The translations under genes were made by a program, and so were the position numbers. A model generated the notes under the pieces. That model was not told where the DNA came from. It saw only the letters and a program-made list of their open reading frames with translations, and did no database searches. Below are positions 54,296 to 64,000 of a DNA stretch of 64,000 nt, piece by piece. Numbering within the stretch: position 1 is the first letter of the stretch; each line of letters begins with the position of its first letter. This DNA is from Eutreptiella sp. 'Long Island Sound 2002' (Eukaryota > Euglenozoa > Euglenophyceae > Eutreptiales > Eutreptiaceae). The stretch is from assembly GCA_964036045.1 (NCBI GenBank), contig OZ038382.1:128526556-128590555 (forward strand). The letters are read 5' to 3'.

Positions 54296-55547
54296 CAGCG
54301 GCCTACCACTGGACGCAGGACCCCGACCCTCCAGCCCGTGCACCATCCACCACGAACGACACCAACAGGGCACGCACGAGCACCACAGGCACCGCGCACA
54401 CACCCACCGGCATGCGCACACCGCAAGCCCCCATGCCCCCATGCCACCATTCGTGCACAGGTACCGCCAACCGCCGGCCACCGTGTGCCCCCTCTGTGTG
54501 CGCCAACGGCTACCGGCCCTACCCTGCAACCCAAACCACTTGATCTGCCTAGGGGCCGCACACCGCCTCACCCACTGCCCCCACTGCGGGGACCCCAACT
54601 CCCACCACCGCGCGCAGCCTGCAACCCCAGACCCCCCCCCCGCCAGGCACCCCAGCTTCTCCGGGCCACTCGGCGACACCCTCCGGGACTACCTGGGAGG
54701 GCATTACAGGGCGGACCCGGCGGACCATGCCTGGACCATTGCCATGGCCACTACCGACGCACCCCTGCCCCTCCACAGCCCGCCCCTACGCCACAGCGGG
54801 GGCGGCTTGAACGTGGCGACCCACCACATCCTTCCCCCCCTCTAATTCCACTACCGCGGCCTCCACCTCCCGGACCCACAGCTCCCGGCCCCCCGCGCAG
54901 CAGCCCCGGCACCGGAGACGTGGGCGGAGACAGCACCAGAGGAGTTGGCAGACTACCTCTCGCACACCTGCTGCCGGTTCAACGGCGCTTTCGGCCGGCA
55001 AATAGGAGCACCCTACCCACTCAGCCCACTCCTCTACCGGGCACACCGCACCACTCCCAAACAGCTGCAGCCCCCTGAGAGCCGGCGTCTTTTCGGGACA
55101 ACCACCTGGCCGCCCCCAGTGAAGCCACCGCCGCACAGATGGACCCCGCACACCAGCGCGCCTACGTCAAGGGCCTCGAGGCATGCCTCAGAGAGGCGCA
55201 TTGCTGGCACACCTGTGCCCCGTCAGCCCCACGGGGAGAGAAGGGATCACCTGCGCCCGACACCCACCAGGCCAAGGAGGCCAAGACGGACCAGGGGCCC
55301 CCCAGTGCGCCCGCCAACAGGGCGCGGCAACCCGAGGGGGACCCAGGCCCAGCCACGTTGCACCACCCCACTTCCAAGGGCCCGGGGCACACCTGCAGCA
55401 ACACCCTCACCAACGCCCACCACCACCGCCGTACCGCGGCACCCTAGCCGGGCAGCCCGGCCAGGGACCACTACCCGCACAAATCCACGCCGCACAGGGA
55501 CCACCATTCACGCAGGGCCAGGGAGAGTAGCACCACCAGCAACATGA
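54296..55547 (+). pseudogene. Unit C ORF3 (finger protein, unknown), one stop
   Basis: CPLCVRQRLPALP, CLGAAHRLTHCPHCGD and GDTLRDYLGGHYRAD as in unit A. TAA at 54843-54845 replaces the TAT/TAC of units A and B in HHILPPL-x-x-HYRGL. The frame continues as ELADYLSHTCCRFNGAFGRQ. The LEACLREAHCWHTCAP frame is at 55139-55447. Confidence 0.55.
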
Positions 55548-55581
55548 GCACGCCCCCGCCGCCCCCGGCCCCTACCCCCTG

Positions 55582-56440
55582 ATGCCTCAATACTACAGCG
55601 ACACCCACAAGCTCCATCACCATTACGCCCCAGTGCAGCCGGCCCCCACAGGCCACTCACCCCATGCGGCGCACTGGATCGCACCACACCATCACATGTA
55701 CCACGGACACACCTACCACCACCACCAGCCCTCGCCATCGCTTCCACCGGCGCCGTGGTACCACACGCAGCGGGCACACCCTCACCACCACCACAACACA
55801 GTCCAGCACCACCGGCCGCCACCACTGCACGGGTCGCGACATTGGGGCCACCATGCGCCCCCATACACCCTCGATGGGCCGTGCAGATGCACCAACAGCA
55901 CCAGGGCCTACATGGAGCACCCCACAACCACCGGCAGCCCCCTCAACCGCAACCCCTGCCTGCGAGCAACGTCCACCAGCAGCCGCTCGCTGCCTACGGA
56001 CCACAGCCCCACCCGGATGCCCAGGCAACCACCTCCCACCTCGACACCGCGGCTAGCCAGGGACCGTGAGACCCACACGTCACGCAAACACAACATCCAC
56101 AAGACCCGGCGGGACGCCCAGACTCCCTTCCAGCACAGCAACCACCTCCGCCCACCCTGCCATCAGCAGTGCCACCCCAACACCATCCCCGCCGCCCCAC
56201 CGCCCGAAACCGGACCACAGACAGACCACATGGAGACCCCCACCAACCCCCACCATCCCCAGCCCCCACTGACACACACCACCACGCGCCCCCCCTCCCG
56301 CGGCCACCAAGGGAAACTGCATCACCAGACCCCACACGCGACAACGATGACTGCCCCCCCCCCCCCCCGCCCACACCACCCCCCTCGCCACACGCCGCGC
56401 CACCAGCCGCCGCACCGGCCGAGCCCTACACCCTCCATAG
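55582..56440 (+). CDS. Unit C His/Pro-rich segment
   Basis: Open for 374 codons from MPQYYSDTHKLHHHY (55582-56706); the first 90 codons match unit A. The composition is dictated by CAC/CCN-rich DNA, and after 55830 the frame differs from that of unit A by one base. Function unknown. Confidence 0.35.
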
Positions 56441-57513
56441 CCCCGCAGCAACACGGCAGCACCTCCGGGGTCTTGGAGACAAGGAGGTGCTACGTCTCCT
56501 CACCTCGGGCACCACCCAATGCATCCGGGCGGCCACCCTCGTCCAGGCGACCACCCTGGGGGAGGGCGTCCGAGACTTCCTCTGCGACGCCATCCTCCAC
56601 GTCACCCGACACGAGCACCCCCCGCTCGCCAACCCTGACAGCAAGAGCCCGCCCCCGAAAGGGGACCGAGTCTGGGTGCCCCCCATTGACTTGGGGCGAC
56701 ACCTAGTCGGGCACCCCGAGCCGGGGCGGGTTGACACCAAGGGCCGCACCTGCTACCACGGACCCAACATGGTTCACCCCCCACCCAGCACCACCCCAAC
56801 CGACATCATGGCGTGGGAGAGGAGGACGTTGGTCGACCGTGTGACCTCCCTGAGCAACTTCAGGGACCACGTCCCGAGCGACATCCCCACCCACGACAAC
56901 CAGCAGCACATCCCCTCCACGTACATGACCCTCATGTACAACAGACACTACACCGTCTCCACCACCCACTACCACGCAACGACAGACACCTGGCTGGTCC
57001 ACGGCACCGAATCCCTCCTCCCCGCCAACTACCCCCCCCCCGCACAACCCGGGCAACGACACGTAAACCAGGGGGGTTGAGCCTTACGACCCCCACATCT
57101 GGGGCAGGTGGGAGCGCAGGTCCCTGGACACGCTGCTCTCCATCCGCAGCCGCAACCAGGGCGTTGGCAGGGCGATGTACTGCCTTGCCAAAGAGACCCA
57201 ACGGACCTGGCAGATCCCCGCAGAGCAGAGGACGTGGAAGGTCACCCTGCGTCTCCAGCAGAGGGAGGCCCCCCTGAACGGCACGGGACCCACCCCCCGG
57301 GGCCTGACCACCATACAGATCTGCCCATACATGGTGGCAGCCCGCCTCATGACCCTGCTGTGGCAGGGCCCAGAGCCCCCAACCCAAAACTACCCCCACT
57401 TCACAGAAGACGACATGCCCGGCATCCATCATTGCTTCTTCGGCAGCCTTGAATGCCTCCAGCAGGCACACCCACACGTCCTGGAGCTGAAGTGGACCCC
57501 CCCCGCCAGATAA
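56441..57513 (+). pseudogene. Unit C ORF4 (unknown protein), frame change at C run
   Basis: The N-terminal part is in the frame 56169-57080: LGDKEVLRLLTSGTTQCI, RDFLCDAILHVTRHEHPP, YMTLMYNRHYTVSTT. After a 10-C run at about 57032-57041 the protein changes frame (RRSLDTLLSIRSRNQGVG, MYCLAKETQRTWQIPAEQ, PHFTEDDMPGIHHCFFGSL, stop at 57513). TAA at about 57063 lies in the joined frame, specific to this copy. Confidence 0.55.
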
Positions 57514-57565
57514 CCCACCTAGCCGCGCAGCCGAGACAACTCCACGACGCCACCACAGACCACAC

Positions 57566-59620
57566 ATGACACCACCCACAACACCAGCACAGGCTTGCAC
57601 ACAGGACACCAGGAAAAGCGCGCGCACACACCCGATGCCTGAACCGGCGCCCTTGTCCTCATTACCCACAGGACCCAGCATCCAACGCCCGCCCCCGCCG
57701 TCCGGGACCCCCCGCCGTCCCCCACGTCCATCTTCTCCGCCTCCGACTCCACGACCTGCCCCACCACTCCTAGCTTATCCACCTCCACCACCACATCCTC
57801 ATCCAGCACACTACCCCCCAAGCCACGGGCCAAATCACCCAAACGGGTCCCCGAACCCGTCCCCACCGCCGGCGCCCCCGCCACCGCCCAGGCCCCCGTA
57901 GTCTCACATCCCGCTACCAGCCAAGCAGGGCGGCGGCACACCCAAGAGAATCCCGCGCCCGCAGCCCGGCCGAAACCCAAGACCACCGCCAAGCAGCCAC
58001 CCAAACCCGTCGCCGTACTGCAGCCCCAGCCCGCTGCCAAACCCAAGCCCAAGCCCCATCCCGGCGCGGCGAGGACAGCGCAAACTCAGCCCCCGTACGA
58101 CGTCCTCTACGACCTCCAGCCCCAGCCATTCCAGACCCGGCGGCAGCAGCGCCGAGCACGGCGCCCGCCAACGGTCACTGACGCCGCCACCGGGACCTTC
58201 ATGTCGGAAGGCTCCGGGGTCCGGGTGCGAAGCACCTCGTCCCACCACCACCCAAAACCCGCACTCCGGGCCCACAGACTGCCCCCGACCGGACCGGAGC
58301 AACGCCAGGGCCAACCAGCAGCGTCCTCGCCCCCCTACCAGCCCCCGATGTCTGCCCACATCGGGCAGATGCCCCGCTACCCAACCCCATCCCGAAGCGG
58401 AGACGGTGTCCGGGTACCCACGGGTTTGCGTACGCTAATGCCCCCGCTCCCCACGCACCCCCACGGCACAGGACTACGAGGACTCCCCCTGGCCCAGGAC
58501 CGCCGACCGTCCCCATGACCCCACAACACACACTCACGCCCACGCCCACACCTACGCCCAAGGCCACAGCCCCGCCCATGGACTCTGGTGGCAGGGCTGG
58601 GCCCACACGCAGCTCTGGGGGGTGCAAAAGTGGGCCGGGCAGAGCCCTCCCTCGAGGGCCTGGTCCGCTGGCACCGCAAGGAGTCGGCGGAGAACTGCCG
58701 ATTCCGGACGCCGGGGGGCTAGATGTCGCAGGCCGCATGGGAAGCCATGCTGGCCGACGCGCTCCATCCCAAGGGAGTTAACCCCTGCTAGCTCCCCGCA
58801 CCCCAGGACATCCCGTATGTCCTCAGACGCCTGCGGGAGACCTCCAGGAGACGCGGAGAGAAGGAAGGCGCCTGTGGGACATCATCTGAAGCCCATCCCC
58901 ACACACAGACATCCCCTCGCCACCCCGATGGCGTCGACGCACGGACAACGGCAGCGCCGGCACCGCCACGACTCGCAGCACCCAGGCAGCCCCGCGCGCC
59001 ACACAACATGATGCGCCTGACCCCCCGGCCGGCGGCGCCCCCACCTAACCCCACGGGGGGGTTGCTCCCTGGGCCGCATCCCGGCTACACGCCGGCGACG
59101 CTCCCTGCCGCCACAGCCCAGCAGCCCGGGCTCCGGGCCGCGAACCCATCAGCCCCGCTTCCCGCGGAACACCGCGAACCACCGCGACGCGCACCCGCCC
59201 TGGCCGAGCCCGACCACGCCCGAGGCAGCCGAACGGCCAACGACAGCGACCCCGTCCGCCGGCCGAGCCCCCCGGGAGCCGACTCAACCCAACGACCCGC
59301 CCAGCGCTACCCCCTGCAGTGACCCATCGCTACCCGCTACCCAGCCAGCCACCGCCGCCAAACACCACGCTGAATGCTGCCCAAAAGAAACGGCACCAAC
59401 CTGGAGCGGATGGACACCGACGCGCGCGCCAATGAGCACCCGCTGCGCCCAACGGCGCCAAACCCAAGCCCGCAGCCATCAAAACCACCTAACCCGACAA
59501 AGCCGCCTAGTCCCAGCCGAAGCTAAATCACGATCCGAGGAACACAAACCACGCCCCCCAACCTCTAGGCCTCCGATCCTGACCCAGCCCGCTGAGGCAG
59601 CACAGTAGCCACAGCCCGCA
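57566..59620 (+). other. Unit C Pro/Ser/Thr-rich 3' portion
   Basis: Counterpart of 21495-23540: low-complexity frames, no domain, frames differ from unit A at several homopolymer runs. Confidence 0.35.
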
Positions 59621-59859
59621 CTTGCAGCCCAAACGACCGCCTAACCAGCCAGCACCAGCAAACTAGCCAAGACACCAAGAGACACCTAACCGAACCCAGC
59701 CTAACCCGCACCCATGTACATCAGGACGCGCGAGCCGCACCTCTGGGGCGCGACCGCAGACAAAGCACCCACGTTGCACACCACGACGAAGAACGCAGCA
59801 CTGCGCTGCAGCAGATGCCCATGCCTGTGCCTGCAGTGTGCACGCACCCCCTTTTCCAT

Positions 59860-60675
59860 TTTAGTTTTTCTCTTTTTTTTTTAAAAAAAACATCAAAGGG
59901 GGATAGGCAAGCGCAAGAAAGCATTAAAAAAATAGAGCACACAAACAGGGATGAGGGCACCAAAAAAAACAAACAAACACGGGCAAAAAAAAAAGAAGGA
60001 GGGGGGGGTCCCCTACGAAGCCACCAACAACAGACACATACCGCACACAGCGCGCACACTGGTGAACAAGCGCCAAGTGCCCACTGCCACCGCGCACGGA
60101 ACACAAAAGGGCGCGCATACCGGCCAACAGGCGCCAAGTGGCCCAGGACACCACACTTGGGCACGCGCCGAGGGCGGCAGAGGGACAGGGCGCAACGAAC
60201 CACACCCTCAGGGTCAGACGCACTGGGGCGACCCAGCCGACCTGCCGGGCCAGTGGCAGGAGCGGTACTGCAAGGCCACTGGTACGAGCCCAGCCAGGCT
60301 GCATCGGGGACCATGGCAAATGTCCCCCGGAACCATGGCAACAACCGATAACACGCGTGCCGGCACACAGCCCAGGAAGGGGTTGCCTGCCAAGCAGCGG
60401 GGCGCCGCAACTCGAGCCACAGGGGTGAGCCGATCGTACCGTAGACTGGCCGGAGCAATACCCCCGGTGGTGAGAGATACTCCACACAGCTGGGTAGCTT
60501 CTGGAGCTGCTGCCCGCAGGAGGGGGCATGTGACCCTACCCACGGGCACATGTGGGAACGACCTCCCATCGGGCACAACTGGACCGGGTGGCCGCGACAC
60601 TGCCTTCTCAAGCACCTGCGGGAGTGGCTTACGAGGCGCCTGACCTAGGGCAGTGAGAGGGACAGGAAAACCCCT
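59860..60675 (+). other. Unit C T/A-rich tract and following GC-rich stretch
   Basis: Matches 23797-24605 with length changes in the T and A runs. No gene recognised. Confidence 0.4.
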
Positions 60676-61398
60676 TTGGTAAGACCTTCTGCCTGCATTG
60701 TCAGAAGAGTGATCCCGAGCTTCGAAGATACCTACCTACCTACCTACCGATATGGGTGGCAAATTTCGAACAATAAGCGTCTTTTCTTCGAAGTGCTAGA
60801 TCAAGGGCAAGTGTTTCTGCGTATTCCTATCACTTCGAATTCTGGGGCCTTTGCTCCAAACTCTAGGTCCGTATCAACAACAATGGCGCCACCGGCACCT
60901 TTGCCTACCAAATATGATGTTTTGGTTAGGGCTGTTTTGGTATGGACGGACTTGAGACTTACAAGATTTAAATTGGATTTTGAGACTGGTGATCTTGACG
61001 TTACGTTCCAAGGAAACGTGTTTACCGTGCATCCCATCGCACCCTTGGCTACTTGAAAATTTGTTGCTCAAGTGCCTGATGGCCTAGATCCTGATGGTGA
61101 GAAATGGGTCATCATTTCTCGTTCAGCGTGCAATGCTACTCGTATCGCTCATGTTGTTGGCTGGGAAGCAACGTCTATCATGATACACAAAACCGAGGCT
61201 CGCTTCCAAGCAATTGAAAAAACTCAAGAGTCACGCAAGCATGAAATTGGTGCAGTTAAGAATTGGTTAGGTAAAGTCCAGGAGGAAATTGATGAGAAAC
61301 AAAAATCCGTTGAAGGCAAGCTGGACCAAGTACTCAACGGTTTTGTTGCGCAACATACTCCCTCGAGCATGCTAGAAAAAGCCATGGTCCTCATCTGA
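60676..61398 (+). pseudogene. Unit E' ORF-a with the same in-frame TGA
   Basis: As 24606-25346: VWTDLRLTRFKLDFETGD, TGA at 61054-61056, then KFVAQVPDGLDPDGEKWV and the coiled-coil-like GKVQEEIDEKQKSVEGKL. It ends HTPSSMLEKAMVLI. The ATACATACTCCCTC duplication of the left copy is absent. Confidence 0.45.
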
Positions 61399-62999
61399 GC
61401 AGGATTGACCGCCAAATGCCCCTTCTATGTCTTCTCGTACTCGGGCACACATGGAGGTAGATGTTGACGCCAATTCCCTGGACGAAGTAAACCATGCCGT
61501 TGGGGACATTGCATGGGCTTCTTGGGGCTTCAGAGCAAAATAATGCATGCACCATGTAAAGATTTCCTGATATGGGGAAGAGGACAATGTCCTGGGTTAT
61601 ATGGTGGGATTGTACAAAAAGAAAACGGCCGTTGGAACGCCTTTCTTCGTGGTTGGTGGTCACATCGAAGAAGGACTTGAATCCCAAGTTCCGAATTTTG
61701 AACATTTGAACCAAGCCAAGTAGCAAATTCGCAACAATAGCCGTTTTAAGAATTAAATCAAGCGCTATGCTCGATTTTGGTGTACCAAGGTCAGGGAAAA
61801 GGGGAAGCCGTCCACCATGGCGATATTCAAGGCGTTTGATTAAAAGACGTTTTGGTGCGCGGCAATCTATCCCGAAGGCCCAACTACCAAGGCGCCCGAA
61901 TGCCTCTTCTGTTATTTCTCGTGTAAAATCACGTGCTGGGCAAACTAACGCACTCTCTTATCTGCGAAAGCCAGGCCCGAAGGTATGCGCCTTTGAACCA
62001 CGCTCTCATCGTGCTATCTGAAGGCTACGGCGATATGGGCCGGTGCGGCCACACCCATGTGCTTCTTCAGCACGCACTTGATCAAAAGTAGAACACACAC
62101 ACGTTAAGGGTCTACGTTGGCGGCAAGCACCGCAATCGGTCTTTTGTGATATACCTTCGGAACATCTGTTACAACAGATGCTTCCCAACTTCGAGTCTAC
62201 GATGGGTTGTATCATACTTTCCGTGCAAGAACAGTTATTGGAATTAAGTGATACCCTCTCGCCTTTGGCCTTATGCACATTTCGATCGGAACCGTCATCG
62301 TACTCGGAAGTAGAGGTTGTAGGGATCAATAAGTCTTGGTGCGTCGAAGAAATTTCAATCCAAGGTTATGGGGGACTATATGAATCTCAATTTCCATCAC
62401 CCATACTTGCGTAGATTATGGGTGAAGTTTCACCAAACTGTCTGCTCCTTGCACTAGTCAATGATCAGGGATGTTGAATGTTACCAGTTTTGTGACCAAC
62501 CCTTGTTATGCACACAAACGCTGTCTGACGCACTGCATGAGTACCTGGAGTTGTAGGAACCTTGTGACTCCTGGTGGCACACATGGGCCACCCTGTTCCA
62601 ACCGGATGTGGTACTGGTATACATGCGGGTAGTATGGGTGCATCATTTTCACAATACACCCGACCTGCAGCATCCAGTGAGCAAAGCTTTGGTGCGCTGC
62701 CATCCATTGAAATGGTGGCCGAGACCGGGCGGCTATGTCTACCTGGCGCCACCCGACAGTGGTGTTGACACCCTAGAATACTTCTTGAGCTCCCTCCAGA
62801 AATTGGATTTGTTGTTACTCGGGGTACCCGGCATATGCAGACAGGTTAGTTGCCAACAGAGTGGCATGGTGCGCGTATGAAGAGATGAAAGCCCAATCAA
62901 TGCCGTATGCACATGCAATCCACACACGGTACTATTGCAAGAAGTAGACCTCAGCATTGGTGTCATGGTATGTAATCACAGCTGACACACTGCGCAGGC
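61399..62999 (+). other. Unit E' middle, unrecognised
   Basis: Counterpart of 25347-26947. The Trp-rich frame seen there at 26409-26828 carries a TAG here near 62553, so it is broken in this copy (remaining part from 62608: HPLKWWPRPGGYVYLAP). Confidence 0.35.
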
Positions 63000-63759
63000 A
63001 TGCACAGGAACACAGATACCCCTGTCGCTGTCTCACCCCCGACATTTGACCTCCATCTCTACATTACGAGCCTGAGTACCAGATCAAAACATCGACGTGG
63101 TCGGCGGTTCATGCCACCGTCGGGCATGTACCTGACAGTGGATAAGTCGTTGCTTCGAATGATGTCAGATGATTCACTCTCGAGGTGGGCACACACACGC
63201 GAGAAGCTGTATCGAAGAGACACGAATTTTCTGTCACACATATCGATGGGCGCCAAGCTTGCTGAGTATCTCGACGACATGTGTGCCCTTGTACAGTGTA
63301 GTAACCTCACTTGGATCCAAGCCATACATGGGGTTTCCTGTGCCCTACATACACCGTACCACTAACCGATGCCCACTTAATACATTGTTTTATCCCTCTT
63401 GGATTGATGGGTCTATGTATGACGGATTGAGGAGATGTCTTACTGAGGGGTTCGCGGAGCACCTCAACGGCTCTATCCCTGCCGTGTTTCACATTGACCG
63501 TGGTGAGCAAGAATTCTTGGCAGGCATGCCATGGTACAAGGCCATGGCCCTCAAAGGCATGAGCAATTTTTGGATACTCCCCCTAGAGGTGACCACTGCA
63601 AAACAACTTCCAGCGAGTGAAAGAAAGTGGATAAATGTTTTTGGCACCAAGGTGTACAACCAGAGAGACACACAGCAACACTGGCACGTGCGATTGAAAA
63701 TTTTCCAACGCAGTGGTGTGTCCACTGAAGTTTTTCAGAATGAATGGGTGAAAGCCTGA
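63000..63759 (+). pseudogene. Unit E' ORF-b
   Basis: As 26948-27707: MPPSGMYLTVDKSLLRMM, GAKLAEYLDDMCALVQ, then in another frame IPAVFHIDRGEQEFLAGMP and RKWINVFGTKVYNQRD. The same frame relation is kept. Confidence 0.4.
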
Positions 63760-63768
63760 GTGTGGAGA

Positions 63769-64000
63769 ATACTTCGGGACTACAGAAGGAGTGATGTGTC
63801 TGTCCTGACCCTCCTTGAGATCCTCTCTACATTCCGTTCCGTGGTACCCGCTGGAGACTGGCTGGAATTGTAGAGAATTGTTCGGATGAAGATCAGACAA
63901 CCAATGGGGGTATGGTTACCCAAGTCTATCACATTGCTGTTTGTTCCACCTGCGAATCTCATGTCTTCTGTCCAATCAGTCATTACCCAATCTCCTGTGG
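63769..64000 (+). pseudogene. Unit E' ORF-c, start only
   Basis: Counterpart of the recombinase-like ORF (27717-28325). The window ends before the SGKRVGDM region, so the key residues cannot be checked here. Confidence 0.3.

Larger units (their letters stand above)
47277..60670 (+). mobile_element. Unit C: duplicate of unit A
   Basis: The same C-rich block as 11130-24600 with a few percent differences and the same order of domains. Its flanks (zinc-knuckle ORF on the left, unit E on the right) are also duplicated, so it was copied as part of a larger segment. It differs by a 99-bp in-frame absence in the linker before RNase H, by retaining about 20 bases in the endonuclease part, and by its own new stops. 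Confidence 0.75.
39944..64000. repeat. Segmental duplication, right copy
   Basis: The counterpart of 8557-27948 with small substitutions and indels (a few percent by eye) and one large difference, the 4.79-kb element at 41419-46210. The left breakpoint lies within the DIRS RNase H tail. Shared stops and frame changes in the LINE-like unit show the two copies derive from one already broken ancestor. Confidence 0.9.

Overview
This window looks like repeat-rich nuclear DNA of a eukaryote, most plausibly a unicellular alga or other protist. No bacterial gene order, operon, rRNA or intact tRNA is visible. Nearly everything recognisable is a retroelement: a DIRS-type tyrosine-recombinase element, a very C-rich LINE-like unit in three copies, two elements with long terminal repeats (LTRs), a tRNA-like SINE head, and a short fragment of a cellular WD40 gene. 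The taxon cannot be named from the sequence alone.

Layout. 1-5.7 kb: low-density DNA with small tandem repeats, a broken DCAF8-like WD40 fragment on the minus strand, a DIRS tail remnant and one perfect inverted repeat. 5.7-10.6 kb: a DIRS-type element on the plus strand (gag-like ORF1, reverse transcriptase, RNase H, tyrosine recombinase), decayed. 10.9-11.2 kb: a cysteine-rich zinc-knuckle ORF running into 'unit A' (about 11.1-24.6 kb). Unit A is a C-rich, G/T-poor block coding for ORF1, AP-endonuclease-like, reverse transcriptase, RNase H and a C-terminal Cys/His finger, followed on the same strand by further ORFs conserved in the other copies. 24.6-28.3 kb: 'unit E', a moderate-GC block with unfamiliar ORFs, one resembling a tyrosine recombinase. 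28.9-37.4 kb: 'unit B', a diverged, 5'-truncated relative of unit A, split by a 3.15-kb minus-strand LTR element with a CGGAG target duplication. 37.4-39.9 kb: spacer, a tRNA-like SINE head and a low-complexity gag-like ORF. 39.9-64.0 kb: a second copy of 8.56-27.95 kb (DIRS 3' half, zinc-knuckle ORF, unit A as 'unit C', unit E), interrupted at 41.4-46.2 kb by a young element of the form LTR-internal-LTR-internal-LTR with a TGAG target duplication.

History. Units A and C share the same disabling changes (for example TGA where unit B has Trp in RNase H, and the same frame change in RT), and their flanks match on both sides. This fits a segmental duplication of an already dead block better than two insertions. 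The tandem LTR element is missing from the first copy and its LTRs are almost identical, so it came after the duplication.

Caution. In the C-rich units stop codons are scarce in every plus-strand frame, so ORF length means little there. The calls rest on recognisable motifs and on frames conserved between the diverged unit B and units A/C. Many frame changes lie at poly-C or poly-G runs and could be sequence errors. All similarity statements are by eye.
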